A stretch of 42,466 bases of DNA from Chloroflexaceae bacterium. GTDB lineage: Bacteria; Chloroflexota; Chloroflexia; Chloroflexales; Chloroflexaceae. Of the stretch, positions 15,396-24,323 are shown piece after piece. The notes below the pieces were generated by a model, which worked only from the letters and a program-made list of their open reading frames with translations, ran no database searches and was not told the DNA's origin. The stretch covers positions 1 through 42,466 of the forward strand of contig JANWYD010000027.1 in the NCBI GenBank assembly GCA_025057155.1, in the 5' to 3' direction. The translations under genes were made by a program, and so were the position numbers. Positions within the stretch are counted from its first letter, which is position 1, and the number at the start of each line of letters is the position of its first letter.

Positions 15396-16508
15396 TCAGG
15401 GGGCGCGCGCAATGCGCTCCTCCTGCCGCAACGCAAGCGCTTCATCAATCAGCGCGCGCATCTGGCGTAGAAAACGCTCGCGGCCAAACCATTCAGCGTG
15501 GCGGCGAATCGTCAGCGAATCATACTGATCGCGCTGCGCGGCCAGAACGGCGGCAGCCAGGGCCGTGGCCGTCGGTTCGTAGAAGAACCGACCGGTTACT
15601 CCCTCGATCACCGTCTCAAGCGCCCCGCCCGCCCCGTAGGCGATTACCGGGCGCCCGGCGGCCATGGCTTCGACGGGGGTAATGCCAAAATCCTCCTCCC
15701 CCGGAAAGATAAAGGCCCGACAGCGGCTAAACAGGTCGCGCCGGGTCGGCTCATCCACCCAGCCGAGAAACTCGATGGTCGGGCCGGCCAGCCGTTCCAG
15801 GCGTTGCCGGTCGCGACCATCGCCGAAGATCTTCAGCGGCAGGCGCAGACGGTTAAAGGCCTCGATAACCAGCTCAATGCGCTTATAGGGGATAAGGCGC
15901 CCGCCAGCGAGATAGTACTCGGCGGCAGGCTGTGGAGCATACGGCGGCAGATCGACCGGTGGCGGCACAATCTCAGCCTCGCGCCGGTAGTACCGGCTGA
16001 TGCGCCTGGCGACCTCGCGCGAATTGGCGACAAAAACATCCACTCGATTAGAGGATGTCACGTCCCAGAGTCTAACATAGGTGAGCATGAAGGGCAAGAT
16101 CAGGCCGGGCAACCCGCCGATCCCCTCGCGGAGCAGATAGTCCTGGCTCCGCCAGGCGAAGCGCATTGGCGTGTGACAGTAACAGATATGTAGCGCGTCG
16201 GGGCGCGGGATGATCCCCTTGGCAAAGGCGCTGCTGCTGGAGAGGATCAGGTCGTAGTCGTGCAGGTCAAAGCTCTCGAAGGCGCTCGGGTAGAGCAGAA
16301 AGTAGCGCCGGAAATGCCGGCGCCACCCTGGAATCCGTTGCACGAATGAGGTGCGAATGTCCCAGTTGCGGTAGGCTGCCGGCATCGCCTCCGGGTCGTA
16401 AATCGAAGTGAACACGGGCGCGTCGGGATACAGCTCGTGGAGCGCCTCGAGCACGCGCTCGGCCCCGCCGTACTGGTTAAGATAATCGTGAACGATAGCG
16501 ACCCGCAT
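15396..16508 (-). CDS. GT4-family glycosyltransferase
   Basis: ATG at 16508 starts MRVAIVHDYLNQYGGAERVL, the usual beginning of a GT-B glycosyltransferase with the glycine loop. An open upstream extension to 16637 has no family resemblance. The 370-residue product then has YDLILSSSSAFAKGI, HICYCHTPMRFAW, VFVANSREVARRI, and in the C-terminal half GGRLIPYKRIELVIEAFNRL, KIFGDGRDRQRLERL and EEDFGITPVEAMAAGRPVIA, which is the E-x7-E-type donor site of GT4. It most likely transfers a sugar from a nucleotide donor to a lipid-linked exopolysaccharide intermediate on the cytoplasmic side. It is the first gene of the minus-strand exopolysaccharide module. The sugar cannot be read from sequence. Confidence 0.92.
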   Translation of the reverse strand: MRVAIVHDYLNQYGGAERVLEALHELYPDAPVFTSIYDPEAMPAAYRNWDIRTSFVQRIPGWRRHFRRYFLLYPSAFESFDLHDYDLILSSSSAFAKGIIPRPDALHICYCHTPMRFAWRSQDYLLREGIGGLPGLILPFMLTYVRLWDVTSSNRVDVFVANSREVARRISRYYRREAEIVPPPVDLPPYAPQPAAEYYLAGGRLIPYKRIELVIEAFNRLRLPLKIFGDGRDRQRLERLAGPTIEFLGWVDEPTRRDLFSRCRAFIFPGEEDFGITPVEAMAAGRPVIAYGAGGALETVIEGVTGRFFYEPTATALAAAVLAAQRDQYDSLTIRRHAEWFGRERFLRQMRALIDEALALRQEERIARAP

Positions 16509-16696
16509 ACGCAGACGAGGTGACCTGCACGCCCAGGGGCAAGCGAGCACGTCCTCGATGCCTGCCTGAAGCGAGGTTTCGCTATAGGATAGCATAACCT
16601 GGCGTTGTTGCCGCACGCTGGCGGAGAGAGTGTGCAAGCGTCTGGCAGAAGTGTTGCAAGTAGCGAGAATATCCCGTCAGGTAGTGGTAATACTGC

Positions 16697-16724
16697 TTGA
16701 TCTGCGGCCGCCGCCGCCTATACT
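16697..16724 (+). promoter_or_regulatory. Probable promoter of the 80-residue gene
   Basis: TTGATC (16697-16702) and TATACT (16719-16724) are separated by 16 bases, about 90 bases before the ATG at 16813. The rest of the 16509-16812 gap must also hold the divergent promoter of the glycosyltransferase module. An AT-containing block at 16583-16600 is the only candidate and is not convincing. Confidence 0.5.
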
Positions 16725-16812
16725 ATAGGGGTGTGTGCCTGGCCGTCCTGCGCCTGGTACGTCCAGCCCGCCCTGCGACGGGCAACTTGCATTTTATGGA
16801 GGGAGGAGCTGT

Positions 16813-17055
16813 ATGACAGAGCAGGAGTTTGAGGATCAATCCCCACGCATGGCGCAGAGCCATCTTGAACGCGCATACATGGAGGAGTATCTGCGCGGGC
16901 TCGGCCTGGGCTTCGATGATCTCCGGCTGCTTCCGACCGCCCAGGCGCGTGAGCTGCTGCGCGCCGCTTCGACCTATGCCTCGATGCGCCTGAGCGAGGT
17001 CGAGTCCCGTTCGCATCTGGTCGAAGAGCTCCACGGGGGTCCGCCGCCGATGTAA
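16813..17055 (+). CDS. Small acidic protein of unknown function (80 aa)
   Basis: ATG at 16813 follows a strong ribosome-binding site (GGAGGGAGGAG) and starts MTEQEFEDQSPRMAQSHLER. An open extension back to 16735 lacks any site and overlaps the promoter. The product is predicted to be largely helical: AYMEEYLRGLGLGFDDLRLL, then AQARELLRAASTYASMRLSE and a short PPPM end. There is no signal peptide, membrane helix or cysteine. I do not recognise the family. The single-gene unit with its own good promoter and a strong ribosome-binding site suggests a well expressed small protein, perhaps a phylum-specific one. It converges on pyrE. Confidence 0.75.
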   Translation: MTEQEFEDQSPRMAQSHLERAYMEEYLRGLGLGFDDLRLLPTAQARELLRAASTYASMRLSEVESRSHLVEELHGGPPPM

Positions 17056-17077
17056 AGTGCGGAGACCTGGCGCGACC

Positions 17078-17722
17078 TCAGGATCGGCCAGGTCTCTCTC
17101 GCACATAGGCGGCGCCTTTGCCCACCTGGGTGTTAATCGGAACCCCGGCGGCGCAGAGCGGGCAGTCCTCGGCGCCATAACTTTCCAGCGGCACGTCAAC
17201 CAGAGCAAACAGCTCCGGCACGGCCACGGTGTCTGCCGTGACGCCGCCCCGATTGCAAAGGGCTCCCACGCCGATCACCTCGCCGCCCGCCGCCTGTACT
17301 GCCTCGACCACCTGCCGCGCCGAGCCGCCAGTGGTCAGGACATCTTCAACCACCAGCACCCGCCGCCCTCGCGTCAGGGCGTCGTAGCCGCGCCGCAGCA
17401 CCCGCCGTTTGCCCTCGGCGGCGGTTTCCTCCTCGGCATACACTGCCAGCACCTCGCGCCCCTCCAGCGCGCTCAGATGGTATGCCGTCCACTGGGCCAG
17501 GATCACTCCACCGATGGCGGGACCGGCGACCACCTCGACTCCCGCGCCGGTAAATCGCCTCGCGATCCGTTCGCAGACTGCGGCGGTCGCGGCGGTGTGC
17601 GGGTAGAGCGCGTCTTTATTGACATAACTGCTGCCATGGCGGCCAGAGGTGTACACCAGGTGGTCATTCGTGATCAGCGCGCCGACGCTGGCGAGCAGCG
17701 CCAGGATGTCGTCCCCGTTCAT
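17078..17722 (-). CDS. pyrE: Orotate phosphoribosyltransferase
   Basis: It converts orotate and PRPP to orotidine 5'-phosphate, the fifth step of UMP synthesis. The 214-residue protein shows the PRPP-binding motif RVLVVEDVLTTGGS (121-134), the GRHGSSYVNKDALYPH substrate loop and GPAIGGVILAQ. Near the C-terminus is EDCPLCAAGVPINTQVGKG; this Cys-x2-Cys ending is typical of the branch of pyrE found in Chloroflexota and several other deep phyla, unlike E. coli PyrE. The start ATG overlaps the pyrF stop by four bases, so the two are translationally coupled. It is the last gene of the minus-strand pyrD-pyrF-pyrE run. Confidence 0.96.
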   Translation of the reverse strand: MNGDDILALLASVGALITNDHLVYTSGRHGSSYVNKDALYPHTAATAAVCERIARRFTGAGVEVVAGPAIGGVILAQWTAYHLSALEGREVLAVYAEEETAAEGKRRVLRRGYDALTRGRRVLVVEDVLTTGGSARQVVEAVQAAGGEVIGVGALCNRGGVTADTVAVPELFALVDVPLESYGAEDCPLCAAGVPINTQVGKGAAYVRERPGRS

Positions 17723-18477
17723 AGCGCCTCCGTTTCGATTTCGCGCAGGATTCGGGCCGCAGCGGCGGCCGGCCCCCCGACGTCTGACGGCGGGGCCGTA
17801 ATCGGGCGCCCGATGACCAGGTAATCGGCCCCGGCCCGCAGGGCCGCGGCAGGGGTCATGACGCGCCGCTGGTCGCCGCTGGCGGCCCAGGCCGGGCGCA
17901 CCCCTGGCGTGATAATCAGTAATCCGTCGCCGCAGGCGGCGCGGATCGCTGCGACCTCGTGGGGCGAGGCCACCACCCCGTCCAGCCCGCAGTCCTGCGC
18001 CAGGCGCGCCAGGCGCGCCACGTGTTCGGCCAGGGGCGCCTCGACGCCCAGTTCATCGCGCAGGGCCGCCTGGTCTACACTGGTCAGCACGGTGACGCCG
18101 AGGAGCAGCGGGCGCTGCGGGGCGGCGCGGGCGGCTTCGACCGCGGCGCGCAGCATCGCCGCGCCGCCCTGGCAGTGCAGCGTCAGCATCTGCACCGCCG
18201 GACCGAACGCACATACGGCGCGCACGGCCCCGGCCACGGTGTTGGGGATGTCGTGCAGCTTCAGGTCGAGGAACAGGCGCCCTCCGGCGGCGGCGATGGC
18301 CTCCGCCACCCGGGGCGCGCCCGCGGCCGTACACAACTCCAGGCCGACCTTGAAGCCCCCCGCCAGCGGCTGCACCTCGCGCACCAGCTCGAGGGCAATG
18401 TCGAGGCGGCTCACGTCGAGGGCTACCAGGATGCGCTCCCGTGGCGCCAGGTGCTGAGGGGCAGGGGATAGTGCCAT
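17719..18477 (-). CDS. pyrF: Orotidine 5'-phosphate decarboxylase
   Basis: It catalyses the last step of UMP synthesis. The 252-residue TIM barrel has the catalytic DLKLHDIPNT tetrad (Asp71, Lys73, Asp76), ILVALDVS at the first strand, MLTLHCQGG, GLDGVVASPHE, LLIITPGVRP and DYLVIGRPIT. This matches the longer (about 250-270 residue) group of bacterial PyrF proteins. The ATG at 18477 is preceded by TGAGG at close range. pyrD lies 108 bp upstream across an inverted repeat, and pyrE overlaps downstream. Confidence 0.96.
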   Translation of the reverse strand: MALSPAPQHLAPRERILVALDVSRLDIALELVREVQPLAGGFKVGLELCTAAGAPRVAEAIAAAGGRLFLDLKLHDIPNTVAGAVRAVCAFGPAVQMLTLHCQGGAAMLRAAVEAARAAPQRPLLLGVTVLTSVDQAALRDELGVEAPLAEHVARLARLAQDCGLDGVVASPHEVAAIRAACGDGLLIITPGVRPAWAASGDQRRVMTPAAALRAGADYLVIGRPITAPPSDVGGPAAAAARILREIETEAL

Positions 18478-18488
18478 AACCTCATACC

Positions 18489-18581
18489 ATTTTGGATTTT
18501 AGATTTTGGATTGGCGCGGATCTAGCCAGCTGCATTCACCTTCGCCCCCTCAACCTACAATCCCAATCCAAAATCCAAAAT
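18489..18581. repeat. AT-rich inverted repeat between pyrD and pyrF
   Basis: The left arm (18489-18514) is made of ATTTTGGATT-type units. The right arm CCAATCCAAAATCCAAAAT (18563-18581) is its inverse, with about 48 bases between them. This is far more AT-rich than its surroundings and would form a long stem in the pyrD-pyrF transcript. Similar TTTTGGATTTTGGATT sequences occur as dispersed repeats in some bacterial genomes (general recollection). Its function here is unknown. Confidence 0.7.
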
Positions 18582-18585
18582 CGTA

Positions 18586-19647
18586 CTACCTTGCCCGCAG
18601 CAACCCGCGGCAGATGCGTCCGGGCAGTCCCGGTCCTTCGTAGACCAGGCCGGTGTACACCTGCAACAGGGCGGCCCCGGCGTCGAGCATACGCCGGGCA
18701 TCGTCGAGACCAAAGATGCCGCCGACGCCGATGATCGGCAGCCTGCCGCCACTCTCGCGGGCTACGAAGCGCACTACGCGCAACGCGAGGGGATGCAGGG
18801 GCCGCCCGCTGAGGCCGCCGCTCTCGGCGGCTCGGGCGCGGTCGGCGGGGGCCAGCCCGTCTCGGCAGATGGTTGTGTTGGTGGCGATGATGCCGGCCAC
18901 TCCCGTCTCGGCGCATACTTCCAGGGCCTCGGCCAGCGCCGGCTCGGCGAGGTCGGGGGCCAGTTTCACCAGGACGGGCCGCGGGCGGACGTCGCGCTCG
19001 CGGGCCAGGCGCCGGTTCTCGCTCTGCAGAGCGGTCAGCAGCCCATGCAGGTGCGCGCGATCCTGGAGGGCGCGCAGCCCCGGCGTGTTGGGCGAGCTGA
19101 CGTTGACCGCGAAGTAGGCCCCGTAATCGAAGAGCAAACGAAAGGAGCGCAGGTAGTCCTCCACTGCCTGCTCGAGGGGCGCGCGCTGCGACTTGCCGAT
19201 GCTGATGCCCAGCGGCGCCGGCAGCGGCGGCCGGGCGGCGAGACGGGCGGCCAGGGCGTCGGCGCCGGCGTTGTTGAAGCCCATGCGGTTGATCAGCGCC
19301 TGGCTGGCCGGCAGGCGGAACAGCCGCGGGCGCGGATTGCCCGGCTGGGCCGCGGCGGTGACCGTGCCGACTTCCACGTGGCCGAAGCCGAGGGCCATCC
19401 AGGCCGGCAGGGCAACGCCGTCTTTATCCATGCCGGCGGCAAGACCGATGGGGTTGGGGAAGCGCACCCCGAAGACCGTGCGTTCCAGGGCGGGATGGCG
19501 GCAGGCCAGCAGGCGCTCGCAGGCCCGCAGCGCCGGTCGCCAGCGTGAGAGGAACGCCAGGGCCGCCAGCGCGCGCTCGTGGGCTGTTTCGGCGTCGCCC
19601 CCGTGCATTCGGAAAAGGACGGGACGGAGCAGGTGTTTGTAGAACAT
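18586..19647 (-). CDS. pyrD: Dihydroorotate dehydrogenase (quinone), class 2
   Basis: It oxidises dihydroorotate to orotate with FMN and passes electrons to membrane quinone. The 353-residue protein has the class 2 N-terminal membrane-associated helices ([20 protein letters not shown]), then [59 protein letters not shown] with the class 2 catalytic Ser, [15 protein letters not shown] and [20 protein letters not shown]. It probably shares a transcript with pyrF and pyrE, and its upstream partner (19690-20016) is a small unknown gene. Confidence 0.96.
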   Translation of the reverse strand: MFYKHLLRPVLFRMHGGDAETAHERALAALAFLSRWRPALRACERLLACRHPALERTVFGVRFPNPIGLAAGMDKDGVALPAWMALGFGHVEVGTVTAAAQPGNPRPRLFRLPASQALINRMGFNNAGADALAARLAARPPLPAPLGISIGKSQRAPLEQAVEDYLRSFRLLFDYGAYFAVNVSSPNTPGLRALQDRAHLHGLLTALQSENRRLARERDVRPRPVLVKLAPDLAEPALAEALEVCAETGVAGIIATNTTICRDGLAPADRARAAESGGLSGRPLHPLALRVVRFVARESGGRLPIIGVGGIFGLDDARRMLDAGAALLQVYTGLVYEGPGLPGRICRGLLRAR

Positions 19648-19689
19648 AGCGGGCGCCTGCGCTGCCGGCGCCGGTTGTGAACTTCAGAC

Positions 19690-20016
19690 TCAAAACGGTT
19701 CCAGACCCGCCTCGGAGAGCGCATCGGCGAAACGCTCGACATCGCCCACGCGCCTGAGCGTCTCCACCTGTTCGAGGAGCTTGCGCCGGTCGGCCGTGTC
19801 GGCGATAACCGCCCGTTCAATATACTGGCGCAGGTAGATCTTGAGGATCTCCATCTGTTCCGCGGTCAGTTCATCGTTCCGCAGATAGGTCTCAACCGCG
19901 TCGGCCAGCCGTCCCGTGGTCTCGTTCATCCAGAAGCGAGGGGGTCGGGGCACGTTGAACGGGTAAGGGTAATCGGGATTCTCAACAAAGATGAGCGGAC
20001 CGATCTGTTCTGACAT
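19690..20016 (-). CDS. Small conserved-looking protein of unknown function (108 aa)
   Basis: The 108-residue product starts MSEQIGPLIFVENPDYPYPF and has a proline- and aromatic-rich N-terminal third (NVPRPPRFWMNETTGRLADA). A helical, charged region follows (ELTAEQMEILKIYLRQYIER, then DTADRRKLLEQVETLRRVGD) and ends LSEAGLEPF. No signal peptide or membrane helix. I do not recognise the family. Codon use and length of frame look like a real gene, and it lies 42 bp upstream of pyrD on the same strand, so it is probably co-transcribed with the pyrimidine genes. Confidence 0.75.
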   Translation of the reverse strand: MSEQIGPLIFVENPDYPYPFNVPRPPRFWMNETTGRLADAVETYLRNDELTAEQMEILKIYLRQYIERAVIADTADRRKLLEQVETLRRVGDVERFADALSEAGLEPF

Positions 20017-20150
20017 ACATTATTGACCTGTTCATCCACTGATAAGGAGATGGGCCGCCTGCACCGCTGCGGAGGCAGGACAGCCTCGCCGACAGAATTG
20101 ATCTTCACCTCCACGCCTCCAACAGGGCGGGTCGTTCACGCCGGGGGCGT

Positions 20151-21218
20151 TCATCGGCGCATCCCCAGGGTATCGTAGAGCCGGGGGTAATCGAAGTTGG
20201 CTTCAAGCAACTCGGTGAAGCGGCGCAGTTTGGCGTCCTCGTGGAAGCGCACCCGGCCAAAGAGACGTTCTGCCCGTTCCACCGTGGCCAGGGTATCGTC
20301 GGGGACGACGATCAGCGGCACCTGCAGGTCCCCGGCGCGATCCACAACCTCGGACGCCGGCTTGAAGTTGCCGGTAAGCACCAGAGCGCTGGTATGAGTC
20401 TTGAGGGCGGCGAGTTGCAGATCGGCGCGGTCGCCGCCGGTGACCACCACCTTATTGCCGCGGCGGCGGAAGAAGGGTAGGCTGGCCTCGGCGCTCATCG
20501 CGCCGATCATCAACGTCTCGGCGACGCGGGAACACCACTCGCGCTGGCCGATCAACTGCCCGCCGAGATGCATCAGCAGTTCCTCGATGCTGACGCCCGC
20601 CAGGGTCGGGTCGCGGGGCAGCACGGCGAAGACGGGAATGCCCCGGCGCTCCAGGAATGGCACGACCCGGTTGCGGACAAACTCGAACTGCGCGTCCTCC
20701 ACCTGGTTGATCAGCACCCCCAGCAGCCGTTCGCCCACGTAGCGTTGCACCGAAAGCACCGTATCTACGCTCAGCGTCGAGTCGTAGCGCGTTACCAGCA
20801 GGCCAGGCGCCTGGAGCAGATCGGTTACCTGATCCGCTGAAAGATCCACCAGAGCGCCTTCCGACCACGTGTTTGTGCCCTCGAGGACGATGATGTCCTT
20901 ATCGCGCGAGACATTCAGGTAGGCGTCGCGCAGGATGCGCGTATAGCTGGGGTGCTGTCCACGGAGGATCGCCTCGACCACGCCAGGGGTGATCAGCACG
21001 GGGACGATCTGGTCAAGCGGCTCGCTCAGAGCCAGCATCTCGCGAATGAAGGCGGCGTCCTCGTCCATCACGGCGCCGGAGGCGCCAGCCACCGAAACGC
21101 TCACCGGCTTCATGTACCCGACGCTGAAGCCGTCGCGCTGCATGCGACGCAGCAAGCCGAAGCAGACGGCGCTTTTGCCGACGAACGTCTCGGTTGACGC
21201 AACATACAGCGTAGCCAT
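20151..21218 (-). CDS. BioD-like P-loop / DRTGG-domain protein (Pta N-terminal-like)
   Basis: ATG at 21218 follows GGAGG by seven bases and starts MATLYVASTETFVGKSAVCF, a BioD/CobB-type P-loop with GKSA. An Arg-rich open extension to 21407 is rejected. Of 355 residues, about 1-200 are the AAA_26 domain (GYMKPVSVSV, VMDEDAAFIREM, IIVLEGTNTW, GVLINQVED). About 205-320 form a DRTGG domain (VVVTGGDRADLQLAALKTHT, PLIVVPDDTLATVERAERLF). This is the architecture of the N-terminal half of long phosphotransacetylases without the catalytic domain. Such stand-alone proteins are thought to be regulatory nucleotide-binding proteins; the function is unproven. It lies upstream of the pyr genes on the same strand with a 134-bp gap. 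Confidence 0.85.
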   Translation of the reverse strand: MATLYVASTETFVGKSAVCFGLLRRMQRDGFSVGYMKPVSVSVAGASGAVMDEDAAFIREMLALSEPLDQIVPVLITPGVVEAILRGQHPSYTRILRDAYLNVSRDKDIIVLEGTNTWSEGALVDLSADQVTDLLQAPGLLVTRYDSTLSVDTVLSVQRYVGERLLGVLINQVEDAQFEFVRNRVVPFLERRGIPVFAVLPRDPTLAGVSIEELLMHLGGQLIGQREWCSRVAETLMIGAMSAEASLPFFRRRGNKVVVTGGDRADLQLAALKTHTSALVLTGNFKPASEVVDRAGDLQVPLIVVPDDTLATVERAERLFGRVRFHEDAKLRRFTELLEANFDYPRLYDTLGMRR

Positions 21219-21509
21219 GCTCTGCCTCCGTGGGACGGGGTGTGCCTGTCGCGCGGGGTGCTGTTGATTCAGGGTGGCACGCCTCCCGGCGGCGCTCGCA
21301 ACCCGGATGTGTGACGACAGAAGCGAATATCTCGCAGCCGCCACACGCGCTGGCGACCGGCGCGGCTCTGGCGCGCATCCGGGCGTTCGCGGGTAAGCGC
21401 CGGACACGCTGCGGTCTGGACGTTGTGTGGTGACATCATACCCTACACCAGCGGGATCTGCAAAGGGGTGTTGGGAAGAGAGGCGTCCACGTTCACCGTA
21501 TATGTATTC

Positions 21510-21573
21510 ACCGCCGAGGGCGCAGAGAGTTGCACCAAGCCCATTCTCCGCGTTCCTCTGCGCACTCGGCGGT
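21510..21573. repeat. Inverted repeat in the 21219-21728 intergenic stretch
   Basis: ACCGCCGAGGGCGCAGAG (21510-21527) and CTCTGCGCACTCGGCGGT (21556-21573) are 18-base arms with one mismatch and a 28-base loop. It lies between the divergent DRTGG and U32 genes. The rest of the 510-bp stretch shows no gene. The U32 ribosome-binding site (TGAGGGA) is at its right end. The sequence resembles dispersed repeats rather than a terminator. Confidence 0.6.
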
Positions 21574-21728
21574 AAGTCTGAAGTGGTGAGCGGCCAGGCG
21601 CCTCAGGCTATGCCGCCGGAGGCGGGCTTTGCGGGGCATGCCGCGCTCCTGCCGGGGGAAGTCTGCTAGAATTGAAGCGGAAAGGGTTCGAGAGGGCGCG
21701 GCTCTCTCAAGAAAATGAGGGAATACCA

Positions 21729-24257
21729 ATGCCAGCCCTGCCACGCAAGCCCGAAGTGATGAGCCCCGCCGGCTACTGGCCGCAACTGCGCGCCGCCATT
21801 GAGGCAGGCGCCGATGCGGTCTACTTCGGCCTCAAACACTTCTCGGCCCGCGCCAAGGTGGGTTTCACCCTCGCCGAGCTGCCCGAGGCGCTGCGCCTCT
21901 TGCACAGCCGCGGTGTGAAGGGCTACGTCACCTTCAACACCCTGGCCTTCGACCACGAGCTGGCCGAGGCGGCCCGCGTGGCTGCGGCGATTGCCGAAGC
22001 CGGGGCCGATGCCGTCATCGTGCAGGATCTCGGCCTGGCCCGGCTGGTGCGCGCCATCGCCCCCGAAATGGAGGTGCATGGCTCGACCCAGATGTCCATT
22101 ACCAGCGCCGAAGGGGTGGAACTGGCCCGCGAGCTGGGGGTGAGCCGGGTCGTCCTGGCCCGCGAACTGTCGCTGGACGAGATCCGCAGCATCGTCGTCG
22201 CGACTGATGTGGAAGTGGAGATCTTCGTCCACGGAGCGTTGTGCGTCTCGTACTCGGGGCAGTGTTTTTCCTCGGAGGCATGGGGCGGGCGCAGCGCCAA
22301 TCGCGGGCAGTGCGCCCAGGCATGCCGCCTGCCCTACGAGTTGATCGTTGATGGCGCGCCCCGCCCCCTTGGTGACGCGCGCTACCTGCTCTCGCCAGGC
22401 GATCTCTCCGCGCTGCGCTTGATGCCAGAGATCGTCCGTCTGGGCGTTGCGGCGCTGAAGATCGAGGGTCGTTACAAGGACGAGAACTACGTCGCCCTGG
22501 CCACCAGCGCCTACCGCAAGGCGGTGGACGAGGCCTGGGCCGGCCTGCCGCTCAGTCTGTCTCCCGCCGAGGAACTGCGACTGGAGCAGGTGTACTCGCG
22601 CGGGTCCGGGCCGTTCTTCCTCGGCGGAACCAATCACCAGGCGGTCGTGCGGGGGCGCGCGCCGCGCCATCGGGGGGTGCTGGTGGGCCGGGTGGTGCGG
22701 GTGCTGGCCGATCGGGTGCTGATCGCCCCTGAGTCGGCCATGGCGATCGCTCCGCTGAAGCCCGGCGACGGGGTGGTGTTCGATGCTGCCGACCGGCGCA
22801 GCCCTGAAGAGCCGGAGGAGGGCGGGCGGGTCTACCACGTGCGCCCCGCCCGCGACGGGTTGCTGGAGGTCGAGTTTGGCAACCAGGCGGTGAACTATCG
22901 CCGGGTGCGGGCCGGCGATCTGCTCTGGCGCACCGACGATCCCGAGGTGGAGCGGGCCGCGCGGCCCTTCACCCGGCCCGCCGCCCCCGCGCGACGGCAG
23001 CCCGTGGCGGTGCGGGTCACCGCCCGCGCCGGGGCGCCGCTGGAGCTGGTCTGGCGCCTGGTGGAGCGTCCCGATCTGTATGTCACGGTGCGTTCCCCCG
23101 AACCGCTGGCGACGGCCCTGCGCCATCCCCTGACGCTGGAGGACCTGCGCGCGCAGCTTGGACGGCTGGGAACCACTCCTTACACCCTGGCAACACTCGA
23201 GACCGATATCGCCGGTGCGCCATTCGCGCCTGATTCGCTGCTCAACACCCTGCGCCGCGAGGCGGTGGAGCAACTGGCGGCCTTGCAGGCCCGGCCCCGC
23301 TCCGGGCCGGTGGCCGAACCGCAGGCGGCGCTGGCGGCGCTGCTGGCAGCCAGCCGCGCGGCCCCCGCGCCCGCCGATGCGTCGCCGCGCCTCCATCTGC
23401 TGGTGCGCACCCCCGAGCAACTCGAGGCGGCTCTGGCCCTGCGCCCGGCCCCCGCAAGCATCACCCTCGACTACCTGGATCTATACGGGCTGCGTCCGGC
23501 GGTCGAGCGGGTGCAGGCAGCGGGCATCCCCGCGCGAGTGGCCAGCCCGCGGGTGCTCAAGCCCGGCGAGGAGCGCATCACACGCTTCTTGCTGAAGCTG
23601 GGCTGCGGCATTCTGGTGCGTTCGACGGGCCTGTTGCACGCCCTGCGCCACGTCGAGGCGCCGCCGCTCACCGGCGATTTCAGCCTGAACGCCGCCAACC
23701 TCCTCAGCGCCGCCACGCTGCTCGACCTGGGGCTGGAGCGCCTCACGCCCACCCACGACCTGAACGCGGCGCAGGTCGCCGACCTGGCGCGGGCGCTCGG
23801 GCCGGGGCGCACCGAAGTGGTGGCCTACCAGCACCTGCCGGTGTTCCACACCGAGCACTGCGTCTTTTGCCGCTTCCTCTCCGCCGGCACGAGCTACAAG
23901 GACTGCGGGCGTCCCTGCGAGCGCCACCAGGTGACCCTGCGCGACCAGCGCGGGCGCGAGCACCCGGTGCTGGCCGATGTGGGCTGCCGCAATACCGTCT
24001 TCGGGGCCGAGGCCCAGACGGCCAGCCGCCATCTGGCGGCCTGGCGCGCGGCGGGCATTGTCCACTACCGTCTGGAGTTCGTCCACGAGAGCGGCGCGCA
24101 GGTCGCAGCCGTGGCGACGGCCTTCCGCGAAGCGCTGGAGGGGGTGATCGGCGAACGGGAGTTGGAGCGCCGTCTGGCGCCGATCGCGCCCCAGGGCCTC
24201 ACCGAGGGCAGCCTGTTCGTGCCCGCCGGTCACACGGTGATCCCGTTGCTGGATTAA
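21729..24257 (+). CDS. U32-family peptidase-like protein (RlhA/TrhP-type), long form
   Basis: ATG at 21729 follows TGAGGGA. The 842-residue product has the U32 N-terminal TIM-barrel half (EVMSPAGYWPQLRAAIEAGA, DAVYFGLKHFSARAK, YVTFNTLAFDHEL, EVHGSTQMSI) and the signature Cys region (FVHGALCVSYSGQCFSS, later NRGQCAQACRLPYEL), which in characterised relatives binds a [4Fe-4S] cluster. U32 proteins once thought to be proteases are now known as RNA or ubiquinone hydroxylation factors (RlhA, TrhP, UbiU/V). The C-terminal half carries a second barrel-like region and an extra Cys cluster (TEHCVFCRFLSAG, then KDCGRPCERHQ). At 842 residues it is longer than E. coli RlhA. The most likely role is an RNA hydroxylase; the exact target is unknown. 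It is monocistronic. Confidence 0.88.
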   Translation: MPALPRKPEVMSPAGYWPQLRAAIEAGADAVYFGLKHFSARAKVGFTLAELPEALRLLHSRGVKGYVTFNTLAFDHELAEAARVAAAIAEAGADAVIVQDLGLARLVRAIAPEMEVHGSTQMSITSAEGVELARELGVSRVVLARELSLDEIRSIVVATDVEVEIFVHGALCVSYSGQCFSSEAWGGRSANRGQCAQACRLPYELIVDGAPRPLGDARYLLSPGDLSALRLMPEIVRLGVAALKIEGRYKDENYVALATSAYRKAVDEAWAGLPLSLSPAEELRLEQVYSRGSGPFFLGGTNHQAVVRGRAPRHRGVLVGRVVRVLADRVLIAPESAMAIAPLKPGDGVVFDAADRRSPEEPEEGGRVYHVRPARDGLLEVEFGNQAVNYRRVRAGDLLWRTDDPEVERAARPFTRPAAPARRQPVAVRVTARAGAPLELVWRLVERPDLYVTVRSPEPLATALRHPLTLEDLRAQLGRLGTTPYTLATLETDIAGAPFAPDSLLNTLRREAVEQLAALQARPRSGPVAEPQAALAALLAASRAAPAPADASPRLHLLVRTPEQLEAALALRPAPASITLDYLDLYGLRPAVERVQAAGIPARVASPRVLKPGEERITRFLLKLGCGILVRSTGLLHALRHVEAPPLTGDFSLNAANLLSAATLLDLGLERLTPTHDLNAAQVADLARALGPGRTEVVAYQHLPVFHTEHCVFCRFLSAGTSYKDCGRPCERHQVTLRDQRGREHPVLADVGCRNTVFGAEAQTASRHLAAWRAAGIVHYRLEFVHESGAQVAAVATAFREALEGVIGERELERRLAPIAPQGLTEGSLFVPAGHTVIPLLD

Positions 24258-24323
24258 TGTCGCTGGAGGGAGGGTTTCAGGGAGGGCGCAGGCTCTCCCG
24301 AAATGTCTTCTAAGCGCTTATTA

